From: Streptomyces lincolnensis
GTDB lineage: Bacteria; Actinomycetota; Actinomycetes; Streptomycetales; Streptomycetaceae
Direction: 5' to 3'
NCBI RefSeq assembly: GCF_021173675.1
Contig: NZ_JAIHON010000011.1
Span: forward strand, 241,250 to 305,249
Length of the DNA: 64,000 nt
The position numbers were made by a program, and so were the translations under genes. The first letter of the stretch is position 1, and each line of letters opens with the position of its first letter. Below the pieces are notes generated by a model. The model saw only the letters and a list, made by a program, of their open reading frames with translations. It did no database searches and was not told the origin of the DNA. Of the stretch, positions 7,874 to 16,749 are shown piece by piece.

Positions 7874-9058
7874 TCAGGCCGGGATGAGTTCGAGCGGCAG
7901 GCGGTCGAGGCGGTGGATGACGTTGTTCAGGGCCCACTCGGGTGGGCCGGCGACCTCGATGCGGTCGACGCGTTCGACCAGGGCGCGCAGGATCGCGGAG
8001 GTCTCCATGCGGGCCAGTCCCTGGCCGGCGCAGCCGTGCGTGCCCTGCCCGAAACCGAGTTGGCGGGCGGCGTCGCGGCGGATGTCGAAGGTGTCCGGGT
8101 CGTCCCACTCCAGCGGGTCGCGGTTGGCGGAGCCGTACAGGACCAGTACCCGGGAGCCCTTGGGGAGGGCGATGCCCGCCAGATCCGTGTCGCGGGCGGC
8201 GGTGCGGGAGAAGGCGCGGATCGGGGATTCGTGGCGGACGACCTCGTTGACCGCTTTCGGGACGAGGTCCGGGTCCGCCTTCAGCAGGCGCCACTGCTCG
8301 GGGTGGAGGGCGAACAGGTACAGCGCGCTGGAAATGGCGCTGATGGTGGTGTCCAGGGAGGGTGCCAGGTAGTCGATCATCATGGTGGCGCACTCGGCGG
8401 GCATGATCCGGCCCTCGTCGGCGGCGCGCAGCAGGTCGTGGCCCATGCTGCCGTCCAGCACGGACCGGTCACGGACCACGCCGCGCGCGTAGCGCAGCAT
8501 GCCGAGGGACGCGGGTAGTGTGCGCACCGCCTGGCGGTTGATGGGGCCCATGGCGTCGAAGGTGGCACCGGCCCAGCGCAGCAGATGCTCGCGGCCCCGC
8601 TGGGGCCAGCCGACCAGGTCGGGGACGACTGCCATCGGCAGCGCCGTGGCGACCTCCACCGCGTCGACCGTCCGCCGGGCGACGGCTGCCTCGACCACGG
8701 CGGCCGCCTGCTGTTCGACCGTGTCCTTCATCGTGCGCAGCGCCTTGGGGGTCAGGCGGTGTGCGAGGAGGGAACGGCGGCGGGCGTGCTCCTCGCCGTC
8801 ACTGCACAGCGTGGTCCCCTGGCCCGCACGGTTGGCGACGGGGTTGAGGGCGACACCGCCCGAGGAGACGAAGGTGTCGTCGTCCAGCAGCACTTGCTTG
8901 CACTCGGCGTAGCGCGGCAGGGCGTACACCTTGTGCTTGCTCAGCCAGACCACGGGGCCCAGCGCACGCAGTGCGGCGTAGTGCGGATACGTGTCGCGGA
9001 TGGCCGACGCCGCGTACAGATCGGGACGGTAGACGGGGATCTCCGTAAGCATGGGCAT
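7874..9058 (-). CDS. cytochrome P450 monooxygenase
   Basis: A 394-residue soluble P450. The haem-thiolate loop is FGQGTHGCAGQGLA (about 343-356), with Cys as fifth ligand. The ExxR motif is EVVR (about 276). The I-helix carries DTT (about 242-244), so the acid-alcohol pair is kept, but the usual Gly of the kink is Ser in APSLDTT. AGGAGGG stands six bases before ATG 9058. It heads an operon with its own ferredoxin and reductase, next to ring-cleavage genes. A plausible job is hydroxylation or O-dealkylation of an aromatic substrate to prepare it for the flavin hydroxylase; the substrate is not known. Confidence 0.93.
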   Translation of the reverse strand: MPMLTEIPVYRPDLYAASAIRDTYPHYAALRALGPVVWLSKHKVYALPRYAECKQVLLDDDTFVSSGGVALNPVANRAGQGTTLCSDGEEHARRRSLLAHRLTPKALRTMKDTVEQQAAAVVEAAVARRTVDAVEVATALPMAVVPDLVGWPQRGREHLLRWAGATFDAMGPINRQAVRTLPASLGMLRYARGVVRDRSVLDGSMGHDLLRAADEGRIMPAECATMMIDYLAPSLDTTISAISSALYLFALHPEQWRLLKADPDLVPKAVNEVVRHESPIRAFSRTAARDTDLAGIALPKGSRVLVLYGSANRDPLEWDDPDTFDIRRDAARQLGFGQGTHGCAGQGLARMETSAILRALVERVDRIEVAGPPEWALNNVIHRLDRLPLELIPA

Positions 9059-9160
9059 GAAGGGCCCTCCTGAAGGAGCCGCGAGAGAGCGGGGGGACGG
9101 AGCGCGCGCGTGGGGCAGGCGGCCCTGGTTCCGTCAGCGCAGCAACGCCGTAATGACGAA

Positions 9161-9222
9161 ATACTCAAGCTTGATGGAATGCCGCGTCAAGAGTTACGGA
9201 CAAGAAAACGATGAAACCATCA
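9161..9222 (-). promoter_or_regulatory. P450 operon promoter with TetR-type operator copies
   Basis: On the minus strand, TTGACG (9185-9190) lies 18 bp from GAGTAT (9161-9166), a fair sigma-70-like promoter for the P450 operon. Upstream, CGATG-AAAC-CATCA (9209-9222) matches nine of ten positions of the palindrome TGATG-N4-CATCA found at the tetR and dioxygenase promoters. A half-site TGATGGAAT (9172-9180) sits in the spacer. The same regulator probably controls this operon. Confidence 0.6.
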
Positions 9223-9267
9223 GAACTGCCGATTCCCTCTTGATCGAGTCCACCCAGCCGGCGCCGG

Positions 9268-9412
9268 CTAAACGGCGAAGTCGAGGCCCGACGCCTCGAC
9301 GGACAGCCGGATGACGACGTCGTCCAGGTGCGTCAGCAACTCCTCCGGAGGCAGGTCAATGTCGGCGAGGGTGCGCACCGTGGTGCGCAGGCGCCGGCGC
9401 ACACTCGGGCCG
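9268..9412 (-). pseudogene. C-terminal remnant of a SpoIIE/PP2C-type phosphatase
   Basis: The minus strand encodes about 45 residues including RTLADIDLPPEELLTHLDD, which closely resembles the segment between the GAF and PP2C domains of Streptomyces RsbU/SpoIIE-like phosphatases. It then ends at a TAG. Upstream the frame is lost in the DoxX gene, and no start or catalytic domain is present. It is a stranded fragment between the two catabolic operons, evidence of rearrangement. Confidence 0.55.
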
Positions 9413-9754
9413 TCAGCCGGTGACGGCGTACGCCACCGCCAGCAGGGCCAGTACCGCGGCGGGCAGGGCGCGCACGGGCGGGTCGCCATGGCGCAGGTGG
9501 ACCACCGTGGCGGCCCCCATGAGCACGGCCAGCCCGACAGCGGCGGCCACCCCGAGCGGGGCCGCGGCCAGGCCGAGCAGCAGTCCGGCGGCCGCCGCCA
9601 CTTCCAGGGTGCCGATGATGCGGTAGAGCCCGAGCGACATGTCGAGATGCGCGGCCGCCTGGCGCATGAACGGCACGGTGGCGATCTTCGCCAGTCCCAG
9701 GGGGAGGAAGACCAGGGCCAGTGCGACGGCGAGAGCGATATGTGCGGTTCTCAT
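9413..9754 (-). CDS. DoxX family membrane protein
   Basis: A 113-residue protein with four membrane helices (about 5-20, 44-64, 68-86 and 96-112). The first carries FLPLGLAKI, where DoxX proteins keep an F-x-x-x-G-x-x-K pattern. Its function is not settled; relatives are linked to redox processes and often sit in catabolic operons. It is the last gene of the dioxygenase operon. Its ATG overlaps the stop of the ligase gene (ATGA), so it is translationally coupled. Confidence 0.85.
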   Translation of the reverse strand: MRTAHIALAVALALVFLPLGLAKIATVPFMRQAAAHLDMSLGLYRIIGTLEVAAAAGLLLGLAAAPLGVAAAVGLAVLMGAATVVHLRHGDPPVRALPAAVLALLAVAYAVTG

Positions 9755-11718
9755 GCCGGTCGGCCCCTGCGTTCGGCGCCCAGGCGGGCGTAGTAGTCGA
9801 TGAGGTCTGGGGTATCCACGGTGGCCGGATCGACGACCTGCCCGGCCGGGGTGCCCTGGAGGAGACGTTTGACGGGGACTTCGAGTTTCTTGCCGGTGCG
9901 GGTGTGCGGGATCCCGGGCACTTCGAGGATGTCGTCGGGGACGTGCCGGGGTGAGGCATCGCTGCGGATCGCCTCACGGATGCGGTCACGCAGCGTGTCG
10001 TCCAGCTCGGCTCCGGCGGCAAGGACCACGAACAAGGGCATCCAGTAGCCGCCGTCGGGTTCCTCCGCTCCGATGACCAGGGCTTCCGCGATCTCGGGGA
10101 GACGTTCGACGACGTCGTGGATGTCGGCACTGCCAAGCCGTACGCCGTTGCGGTTCAACGTCGAGTCGGAGCGGCCGTGCACGATCACCGAGCCGTGGCC
10201 GGTGACGGTGATCCAGTCGCCGTGCCGCCAGACGCCGGGGTAGACGGAGAAGTACGCCTCGCGGTAGCGCCTGCCGTCGGGGTCGTTCCAGAAGTACAGC
10301 GGCATCGACGGCATGGGGCGGGTGACGACCAGCTCGCCGACCCGGTCCACGACCGGGAAGCCCTCGGCGTCGTAGGCGGCCAGTGCCACGCCGAGGTGGG
10401 GTGCGGACAACTCGCCCGCCCAGACCGGGGTGTTGGGGGCACTGCCCGCGAAGCCGGAGACGACGTCCGTGCCGCCACTGATCGAGGCAAGCAGCACTCG
10501 CTCCCCCACGTGGTCGCGGACCCAGGGGTAGGCGGAGGCCGGAAGGGTGGAGCCGGTGCAGCCGACCACCCGGATCGACGACAGGTCGTGCACGGACGGG
10601 TCGATGCCGAACTTGGCCATGCCCAGCAGGTACTGGGGGCTGGTGCCGAAGACGGTCACCCGGTGGCGCGCCGCCAGCTCCCACAGGATGTCGGGCTCGG
10701 CGAGGGGCGCCGGGCTGCCGTCGTACGTGCAGGTCGTGGCACCGGTCAGGAGGGTGGAGGCGACGAGGTTCCACATCATCCAGTGGGTGGTGGTGTACCA
10801 CAGGAGCCGTTCGCCGGGGCCGAGGTCGGAGTGCAGGCCGAGGGTCTTCAGATGCTCCAACAGGACGCCGCCGTGGCCGTGCACGATGCCCTTGGGCAGG
10901 CCCGTGGTGCCCGAGGAGAACACCACCCACAGGGGGTGGTCGAACGGCACGGGGGCGCAGATGAGTTCCTCGGTGCGGGTGGCCGCGTCCTCCCACGGGA
11001 CGACCAGCGACGGGTACGCCCGCGACGGCCACGGCAGGCCCACATGTCCCACCAGCAGCGTCGCCTTCAACGTCGGCAGGGCGTGGGCGAGTTCCAGGGT
11101 GGCGTCGCGGCGGTCGTGGGTGGTGCCGTTGAAGAGGTAGCCGTCGGCGGCGATCAGGACGGTGGGTTCGAGCTGGGCGAAGCGGTCGGCGGCGGCCTTG
11201 GGGGCGTAGTCCTGCCCGCACACCGACCACACCGCGCCCAGGCTCGCGGCGGCCAGGAACGCGACGATCGCGTGCGGGGTGTTGGGCAGGTAGCCGACGA
11301 CCCGGTCGCCCTGGCCGACGCCGAGGTCGCGCAGGGTCGCGGCGACGGAGGCCACCTGGGCACGCAGGCGACCCGCGGTCACCTCGTAGCAGGATCCGAT
11401 CTCGTCGAGGGCGATGACTGCCACGGCGTCGTCGGCAAGGTTGCGCAGGGCATGGTGGGCGTAGTTGAGGGTGGCACCGGGGAACCAGCGGGCGCCGGGC
11501 ATCCGCTCCTCCGCCAGCACCTGCTCGTACGGCGTGTCCGCGTCGATGTCGAAGTACTCCCACACCGCCCCCCAGAAGCCCTCCAGGTCGGTGACCGACC
11601 AGTGGTACAAGGCGGCATAGTCGGAGTCGGCCATCCCGGCGTGGCGGGCGAAGTCCATGAGGTTGCTGTCCGCGACGGCCTGCGGATCCGGCGTCATGAA
11701 AGGCTCGGGCACACTCAT
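9751..11718 (-). CDS. acetoacetyl-CoA synthetase-like AMP-forming ligase
   Basis: A 655-residue member of the adenylate-forming family, the right length for acetoacetate-CoA ligase. It has an N-terminal acetyl-CoA-synthetase cap with EYFDID and PGARWFPGATLNYAHHAL. The P-loop is SSGTTGLPKG (about 267-276). The A8 hinge STLNRNGVRLGSADIH (near 530) and a C-terminal Lys in TRTGKKLEVPVKRLL complete it. It would activate acetoacetate, or another short oxo-acid released by ring cleavage, with ATP and CoA. Start and stop overlap both neighbours as ATGA, placing it between the flavin hydroxylase and DoxX in one operon. Confidence 0.88.
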   Translation of the reverse strand: MSVPEPFMTPDPQAVADSNLMDFARHAGMADSDYAALYHWSVTDLEGFWGAVWEYFDIDADTPYEQVLAEERMPGARWFPGATLNYAHHALRNLADDAVAVIALDEIGSCYEVTAGRLRAQVASVAATLRDLGVGQGDRVVGYLPNTPHAIVAFLAAASLGAVWSVCGQDYAPKAAADRFAQLEPTVLIAADGYLFNGTTHDRRDATLELAHALPTLKATLLVGHVGLPWPSRAYPSLVVPWEDAATRTEELICAPVPFDHPLWVVFSSGTTGLPKGIVHGHGGVLLEHLKTLGLHSDLGPGERLLWYTTTHWMMWNLVASTLLTGATTCTYDGSPAPLAEPDILWELAARHRVTVFGTSPQYLLGMAKFGIDPSVHDLSSIRVVGCTGSTLPASAYPWVRDHVGERVLLASISGGTDVVSGFAGSAPNTPVWAGELSAPHLGVALAAYDAEGFPVVDRVGELVVTRPMPSMPLYFWNDPDGRRYREAYFSVYPGVWRHGDWITVTGHGSVIVHGRSDSTLNRNGVRLGSADIHDVVERLPEIAEALVIGAEEPDGGYWMPLFVVLAAGAELDDTLRDRIREAIRSDASPRHVPDDILEVPGIPHTRTGKKLEVPVKRLLQGTPAGQVVDPATVDTPDLIDYYARLGAERRGRPA

Positions 11719-13301
11719 CGGGTGACGCTCCTCAGCAGGCTGTCGTCGACGGTTCGTCGCGGCGGGTGGGGACTGCGGGTGCTGTGCAGAAGGGACGCCC
11801 AGGTAGCGGTGCTGGTGAAGTCGCGGCCCCCGGCGGGGACGACGTCCAGGACGACGCGGTCGGGGCGCAGCAGGACGGCATCCGCGCGGGCGGCGCGCAG
11901 CCAGGCGGCGAGTGTGCCGTCGTCGTCGAGGCCGGTGACGGGGATCGCCCGGATGCCGAGTGCGTGGGCGAGGGCGTTCAGCGCGGGCGAGGGATCGGTG
12001 GTGGTCAGGATGGTGAAGGAGTCGCCGAGCACCTCGTCGAGGCGGGTGCGCCGTCCGTCGGCGGTGATCCATGGTTGGGGGCAGAGCATTCCCGCAAGGC
12101 CCTTGCGGAGGCGGCGGCGTACGAGGGGTCCCGTGGTCAGGGGCGGGCTGAGGTCGCGGCCGGCCAGTTCGGTCAGGCCGGGTATGCGGCAGGCCGCGGC
12201 CAGGGCCCTGCGGCGGATCGTGGCGGCACTGTCCTGGCCGCCGGTCATGGCCCAGCCGATGGCGACGGCGAGCCGGATCACGTGCCGGGCGTGCGGCTTG
12301 CGTTCACTCTCGTAGGTGTCCAACAGCCGCTCGGACCCGCCCTGTTGGAGCACTCGGGCGAGCTTCCAGGTGAGGTTGTAGGCGTCCCGCAGGCCCGCGC
12401 ACATCCCCTGCCCGATGAACGGCGGGGTGAGGTGGGCGGCATCGCCGAGCAGGAAGACCCGGCCGCTGCGCCACCGGTCGGCGATGCGGGCCCGGAAGGT
12501 GTACCGCGCCTCGCGGATGATCTCGAAGTCCCCCTCGTGCGAAGGCGGCAGCCACGGAGCGATCAATTCGCGGACCGGCTGCTCCGCCCCCTCGCACAAC
12601 CGGAACTCCCAGCGGTAACGGTCCTCTCCGATGCGCGCGAAGGTCGCCGGCCGGTCCGGGTCGCAGACCTGGTCGACCCCCTCCCAGGAGCGCACGTCGG
12701 CCGTCGTGCGGACGTCGATGACGGTCCAGCGTTCCTCGAAGCGCAGGTCCTCCCATACGGCGCCGATCGCCTCGCGGGTGAGGCTGTTCGCGCCGTCGCA
12801 GCCGAGCACCGCCTCGGCCCACAGCTCGTGGTCACCGTCGTCGTCGCGGTAGGTGACGCGCACGGGGCCCTCGGTGTCCGGGCCGACACCGGTGACCTCC
12901 GCTCCGCCCCGCAGTTCGCATTCCGGGTACCGGGCCAGGGCGTCGCGCAGCACCCTCTCCAGCTCGGGCTGGTCGAACATGCTGGTCTGCGGGTAGCCGT
13001 GCGGGCCGTGCTCGGTCCGCCGGAACTCGGCCATCACCCGGTGCCGGGCGTCCAGCAGCCGCAGCCCGTTCGCCGGGCGGACCATCGCGGCGAACTCCTC
13101 CCCCACGCCCGCGGCCTGGAGGATCCTGCGCACCTCGTCGTCAATGGCGGCGGCACGCGGGAGCGGGTAAATGCCCCTGTGCCGCTCGAGGACGACGCTG
13201 CGGACTCCGCGCCGGGCCAGGAGGAGGGCGGCGGTCACGCCCACCGGCCCGGCGCCGATAATCACCACGGGTACGTCTGTCCCGTAACTTTCGAAGATCA
13301 T
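11715..13301 (-). CDS. FAD-dependent aromatic hydroxylase (MhpA-like)
   Basis: A 528-residue group A flavoprotein monooxygenase. The N-terminal FAD motif is IIGAGPVGVTAALLLARRG (about 13-31). The DG motif appears as LGCDGANSLTR, and the GD motif as FLLGDAAHLTPPFIGQGM. A C-terminal thioredoxin-like domain ends with LLRPDRVVLD, typical of MhpA and phenol hydroxylases. It should add an ortho hydroxyl to a phenol with NAD(P)H and O2, giving the catechol-like substrate of the dioxygenase two genes upstream. ATG 13301 overlaps the previous stop as ATGA. The arrangement with VOC dioxygenase and FAH hydrolase resembles the FdeE/FdeC/FdeD set for flavonoid A-ring cleavage. Confidence 0.9.
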   Translation of the reverse strand: MIFESYGTDVPVVIIGAGPVGVTAALLLARRGVRSVVLERHRGIYPLPRAAAIDDEVRRILQAAGVGEEFAAMVRPANGLRLLDARHRVMAEFRRTEHGPHGYPQTSMFDQPELERVLRDALARYPECELRGGAEVTGVGPDTEGPVRVTYRDDDGDHELWAEAVLGCDGANSLTREAIGAVWEDLRFEERWTVIDVRTTADVRSWEGVDQVCDPDRPATFARIGEDRYRWEFRLCEGAEQPVRELIAPWLPPSHEGDFEIIREARYTFRARIADRWRSGRVFLLGDAAHLTPPFIGQGMCAGLRDAYNLTWKLARVLQQGGSERLLDTYESERKPHARHVIRLAVAIGWAMTGGQDSAATIRRRALAAACRIPGLTELAGRDLSPPLTTGPLVRRRLRKGLAGMLCPQPWITADGRRTRLDEVLGDSFTILTTTDPSPALNALAHALGIRAIPVTGLDDDGTLAAWLRAARADAVLLRPDRVVLDVVPAGGRDFTSTATWASLLHSTRSPHPPRRTVDDSLLRSVTR

Positions 13302-14251
13302 GTGCTTCGGGTCCCATTCGCGTCCGTGACGGGGGTGCGCTGCTCGCCGAGGTCGATCCGGCCGTCCGGGGTCGCGATCGTCGCTGTGATCACGTCGCCC
13401 GGGCTGAGGTAGTGCGGGTTCTTCGCCTGGCTCTTGAAGAACGCCTTCCATTTCACGGCGGGCGGCAGCAGCGCGCCGATCTTCTCGACCGGCTTCGGCG
13501 GGGCCTTGAGTGCCGTACCACCGGGCGTCCCGGTGAGCAGCAGGTCGCCGGGATCCAGCGTCTGGAAGCGCGCCAGGAGGGTCAGGGCCCGGGCCGGGCG
13601 GACGATCATGTCGGCCAGGGTGCGGTCCTGGCGCAGCTCGCCGTTGACGCTCAACTTCAGCCGCAGGCCCAGAAGACGGGTGAAGTCCTCCGGCTCCAGC
13701 AGCGCCAGGTACGGCCCGGTCGGTGTGAAGGTCGGGTACGACTTGCTCTCGTAGAACTGCGTCTTGGTCAGCTGCACCTCCCGGGCGCTGACGTCGTTGG
13801 TGATCACGAGCCCGGCGATGTACGCGGGCAGGTCCCGCTCCTCGACCACCGTGCCGACGGGCAGGGGCGCGCCCATGACCAGGCCGAGCTCGATCTCGTA
13901 GTCGAGGAACCGGACGTGGGAGGGCCGGACGACGGTGTCGGCGGGCCCGCTGACCGAGCCGGACGCCTTGCGGAAGAAAGCCGGCGGGACGTCTTCGGGG
14001 AAGCCCGAATCGCGGGCATGACTGCGGTAGTTGACCATCTGGGCGACCACCCGGCAAGGAGTGGTGACCGGCGAGAGGACGACCAGGTCCGCGACGGGCG
14101 TGCCCACGTCGGCCGACAGTGCTGCCTCCCGTACGGCGTCGCGATCCGAGATCAGCTCGGCGGTCGTGACGGCCTGGGTGTCCACGGGGACGGCCCGCTC
14201 GCCGCGGACCACCCACCAGCCGTCGGCGGTGCGCAGGACATTGGTGCTCAT
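13298..14251 (-). CDS. fumarylacetoacetate hydrolase (FAH) family protein
   Basis: A 317-residue FAH-fold enzyme. The metal site is visible in FLDYEIELGLVMG (about 132-144), where Asp and two Glu bind Mg2+ or Ca2+. The sequences ITNDVSAR, LLTGTPGGTA and YLSPGDVI are also typical. Family members hydrolyse or decarboxylate ring-cleavage products such as acylpyruvates. It lies 28 bp after the dioxygenase and overlaps the flavin hydroxylase, so it probably acts on the dioxygenase product. ATG 14251 is preferred because the 29 upstream residues read into the intergenic gap. Confidence 0.9.
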   Translation of the reverse strand: MSTNVLRTADGWWVVRGERAVPVDTQAVTTAELISDRDAVREAALSADVGTPVADLVVLSPVTTPCRVVAQMVNYRSHARDSGFPEDVPPAFFRKASGSVSGPADTVVRPSHVRFLDYEIELGLVMGAPLPVGTVVEERDLPAYIAGLVITNDVSAREVQLTKTQFYESKSYPTFTPTGPYLALLEPEDFTRLLGLRLKLSVNGELRQDRTLADMIVRPARALTLLARFQTLDPGDLLLTGTPGGTALKAPPKPVEKIGALLPPAVKWKAFFKSQAKNPHYLSPGDVITATIATPDGRIDLGEQRTPVTDANGTRST

Positions 14252-14279
14252 GACAGTGCCTTCGTGAGGGGTCGGGGGG

Positions 14280-15425
14280 TCAGGACTTGGCGGCCTTGAG
14301 CAGGCCCAACAGGCGCGCCGGGTCCATTTCGTTGTCACCGCGCAGGGCCTCGATCACGTCGCGGACCCGCTGCGGGGAAGGGCTCGCGCCGAGGAAGTCG
14401 CGGGTGGCGGGTGGCCCCCACTGGGACAGGCCGCTGGTCGACAGGGGGGCCCAGCCGGGCTCGACCTCACAGGAGAACAGGTCGCCGTCGGCGAAGTGCT
14501 CCAGCATGAAGCGGTCGGGGTCGCGCCAGTAGTCGAAGAGCTGACTGCCCTCGACATGCCGGCCGATGCCCCAACTGCGCTGGTAGCCCCGCTCCTTGAG
14601 ATACTCACCGCCCGCGGCGATGGCGTCCAGGTCGGTCACCTGGTAGGCGGAGTGGACATACCCCGCCCCTGGCCCCAGGTGCATCGCCAGGGTGTGGTGG
14701 TCGGCCGGCACGCTGCCCAGGTCGCAGCGGATGAATGCCATGACCGGGCCGCGCCCGCGCTGCCCGTCCAGGAAGAGAAAGTCGGACACGATCATCCCGA
14801 GGGTGTCCAGGTACCACTCCAGGGCCCGGGCGAACACCCTCGTCTCCAGCACCACATGTCCCAGCCGCTGGATCCCGGACGGCTCGCGCGGCGGGCGCTG
14901 CGTGGCGTTCGTACGACGGTGAGCCGTGCCGAAGTTGAGGAGCAGCGGCTGCTGTTCCGGCAGCGCGGGCAGCTGGTCGGCGCAGTGCACCACCCGCACC
15001 GGGAAACCCGAAGGGTCGAGCAGGTCGACCACCCTGCCGCCGCCGGGGACGTCCGCCTCCCGTACGGCCGCCCCGGTCGCCCGTGCCAGTCGGTCCACGT
15101 CGGCCCGCTCTGCCGCGCGGAACGCCGGGCCGATGAAACGGGACGTACGGCCACGCCGGATCACCATGCACGGCGAGCCCGCGAAGGTGCCCCGCAGCCA
15201 CAGCTCCCGCTCCGTGCGCGCGGCGATCTGAAAGCCGAAGTCACGGGCGAAGATCTCGGCCCGCTCCAGGTCCGGCTTCTCGAACTCCAGCCAGGCCAGG
15301 TCCGCCACCTTGATCACGGGATTCCGGGAGCGGCCCGGATGCTCGCCACGCAGGGCACCCTGCTCGCTGTGCAGGTCCTGGTGGGCAGTCTTGACATCGG
15401 GTCCGTGAAGGTGATTTTCAGACAC
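14280..15425 (-). CDS. VOC-fold extradiol ring-cleavage dioxygenase
   Basis: A 381-residue type I extradiol dioxygenase with two VOC modules (about 40-165 and 190-340). The 2-His-1-carboxylate iron ligands appear in the C-terminal module: His in RLGHVVLE, His in YVHSAYQV, and Glu in FMLEHFADGD. It would cleave a catechol-type ring next to the two hydroxyls. It is longer than classical catechol 2,3-dioxygenases (~300 residues) because of N- and C-terminal extensions. The start is GTG 15425, five bases after AGGAGG. It is first in the five-gene operon, behind a promoter overlapped by the TetR-type palindrome. Confidence 0.9.
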   Translation of the reverse strand: MSENHLHGPDVKTAHQDLHSEQGALRGEHPGRSRNPVIKVADLAWLEFEKPDLERAEIFARDFGFQIAARTERELWLRGTFAGSPCMVIRRGRTSRFIGPAFRAAERADVDRLARATGAAVREADVPGGGRVVDLLDPSGFPVRVVHCADQLPALPEQQPLLLNFGTAHRRTNATQRPPREPSGIQRLGHVVLETRVFARALEWYLDTLGMIVSDFLFLDGQRGRGPVMAFIRCDLGSVPADHHTLAMHLGPGAGYVHSAYQVTDLDAIAAGGEYLKERGYQRSWGIGRHVEGSQLFDYWRDPDRFMLEHFADGDLFSCEVEPGWAPLSTSGLSQWGPPATRDFLGASPSPQRVRDVIEALRGDNEMDPARLLGLLKAAKS

Positions 15426-15452
15426 GGTAACCTCCTGGCAACATCACCATAA

Positions 15453-15488
15453 TGATGGAATCATCAATCCTGACTCGATTATCGTCAA
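15453..15488 (-). promoter_or_regulatory. dioxygenase operon promoter overlapped by operator
   Basis: On the minus strand, TTGACG (15483-15488) lies exactly 17 bp from GATGAT (15460-15465). The perfect palindrome TGATG-GAAT-CATCA (15453-15466) covers that -10 box. A repressor bound here would block the operon. Confidence 0.65.
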
Positions 15489-15506
15489 GGGGTTCGCCAG
15501 GAGAAG

Positions 15507-15554
15507 TGATGAATCCATCAGAGATGCTGTAGCCATCGCCTCCGCGGGTAAACT
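15507..15554 (+). promoter_or_regulatory. tetR promoter with second operator copy
   Basis: The perfect palindrome TGATG-AATC-CATCA (15507-15520) stands just upstream of the tetR promoter. The -10 box TAAACT (15549-15554) is six bases before the tetR ATG, so the message is probably leaderless. The operator lies about 40-54 bp before the likely start point, suggesting autoregulation. Confidence 0.6.
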
Positions 15555-15560
15555 CTGTGC

Positions 15561-16208
15561 ATGCCTACGTCAGCCCCACCCAGCAACCGGTTCGAGCGGC
15601 GCCGCGCCGAGACCCGTCGCGCGCTCATCCGCGCCGCGAGGCAGATACTCGCCGAGACAGGGGACACCAGCGCGAGCATCCAGGCGATCGCGGAGCGCGC
15701 GGACGTCGGTTTCGGCTCCTTCTACAATCACTTCGAGTCCAAGACAGAGCTGTTCGAGGCAGCGGTGCTGGACGCCATGGAGGAGTTCGGCCAGAACTTC
15801 GACGAGCGTCTCACCGGGATCGACGACCCGGCGGAACTCGTCGCGGCGGGCTTCCGGCTCAGCGCCCTCATGGCCGACTCCCACCCCGAACTGATGCAGA
15901 TCCTGCGCCGCCGCGGCCTCGGCCACATCCACTCGGACAACGGCCTGACCCGTCGGGCACTGCGAGACCTCCAGGCCGGCATGGCCTCCGGCCGCTTCAC
16001 ACCCGTCGACCCGGCGGTCGCCCTGACCGCACTGGGCGGAACTCTTTTGTCCCTGGTGGATATGCGATTCGCCCGCCCCGACGTGGACGGTGACGAAGCC
16101 GCCGTGAACCTGGCCGAGATGGTCCTGCGCATGTTGGGCGTCCCCCCGGCCGACGCCCACGAGGTCGCCCGCCGCCCCCTTCCCGAACCCGCCCCCCGGC
16201 CACTCTGA
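15561..16208 (+). CDS. TetR/AcrR-family regulator of the catabolic island
   Basis: A 215-residue TetR repressor. The N-terminal helix-turn-helix (about 15-60) includes ASIQAIAERADVGFGSFYNHF, and a helical ligand-binding domain with LMQILRRRGLG and a Pro-rich tail follows. It is divergent from the dioxygenase operon, with two copies of TGATG-N4-CATCA in the shared 135-bp gap. Near-copies precede the P450 operon and the exporter gene. It probably represses all of them and is released by the aromatic substrate or an intermediate. A TAAACT -10 box six bases before ATG suggests leaderless translation. Confidence 0.92.
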   Translation: MPTSAPPSNRFERRRAETRRALIRAARQILAETGDTSASIQAIAERADVGFGSFYNHFESKTELFEAAVLDAMEEFGQNFDERLTGIDDPAELVAAGFRLSALMADSHPELMQILRRRGLGHIHSDNGLTRRALRDLQAGMASGRFTPVDPAVALTALGGTLLSLVDMRFARPDVDGDEAAVNLAEMVLRMLGVPPADAHEVARRPLPEPAPRPL

Positions 16209-16214
16209 CGCGCC

Positions 16215-16510
16215 GGGTCAGGGTGCGCGGCGAAGCAGCGGGCGATGCCCGCGATCCCCTCACCCACGGCTCCCTCGACGATGGGTGCCAGGGCCTCGGG
16301 AAGGATCTCCTGGCTGCAGACCGCGCGTGAACCGTCCCCGTCGGGAAGCACGTCGATGATGCCCAGGTGGAAGTCGATGGGCTGGGGCGTGACCACGACG
16401 AAGCGGTACTGGAAGCGACGCAGTTCGGCGTCCTGCGTCACCACGAGGGACTTCATCGCCATCCCCCCGGGCTCGCGCAGGTGCCGGTGCGTGCCGTCGA
16501 AGTGCGCCTC
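16215..16510 (-). pseudogene. SRPBCC (polyketide cyclase-like) fragment
   Basis: The minus strand encodes about 85 residues including LVVTQDAELRRFQYRF and DFHLGIIDVLPDG, the pattern of small SRPBCC proteins. It has no start of its own and is fused in frame to an aldehyde dehydrogenase fragment. The frame then continues antisense through tetR without a proper end. It is a remnant, not a working gene. Confidence 0.6.
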
Positions 16511-16675
16511 CTGCACGGCCGGCTTGCGGTGCTCGGCGGCAAGGGCGCCGATGACCCGCCCGATGCCGGTCGAACCGGTGAAGTGGACGGCACGCACACG
16601 CGGATCCGCGATCAGTGTCCGCGCGACGCCGGCGGCGTCCGCCTTGTCGTTGGTGATGACGTTGAGGACGGGCCG
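16511..16675 (-). pseudogene. aldehyde dehydrogenase fragment
   Basis: About 54 residues of an NAD-dependent aldehyde dehydrogenase are readable, from PVLNVITNDKADAAG to VHFTGSTGIGRVI and AAEHRKP. This is the segment before the catalytic cysteine in a normal 480-residue enzyme. Both ends are missing, and the next codons belong to a different family (SRPBCC). An internal deletion seems to have joined two broken genes. Confidence 0.65.
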
Positions 16676-16749
16676 ACTGCGGTGCCCTTGCCCTGTCGTG
16701 TAGAGACGTACCCGGGTTGACGGTGAGGGAGCAGGCGCCCCCGGGCGGC

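Noticed and set aside
9986..12315. Long plus-strand open frames opposite the ligase and hydroxylase genes
   Set aside because: They are antisense shadows from high G+C third positions; the minus strand has clear family motifs.
11715..14216. A single 833-residue fusion of FAH hydrolase and flavin hydroxylase
   Set aside because: The hydrolase is in another frame; the genes merely overlap by ATGA, and the upstream part of this frame is meaningless.
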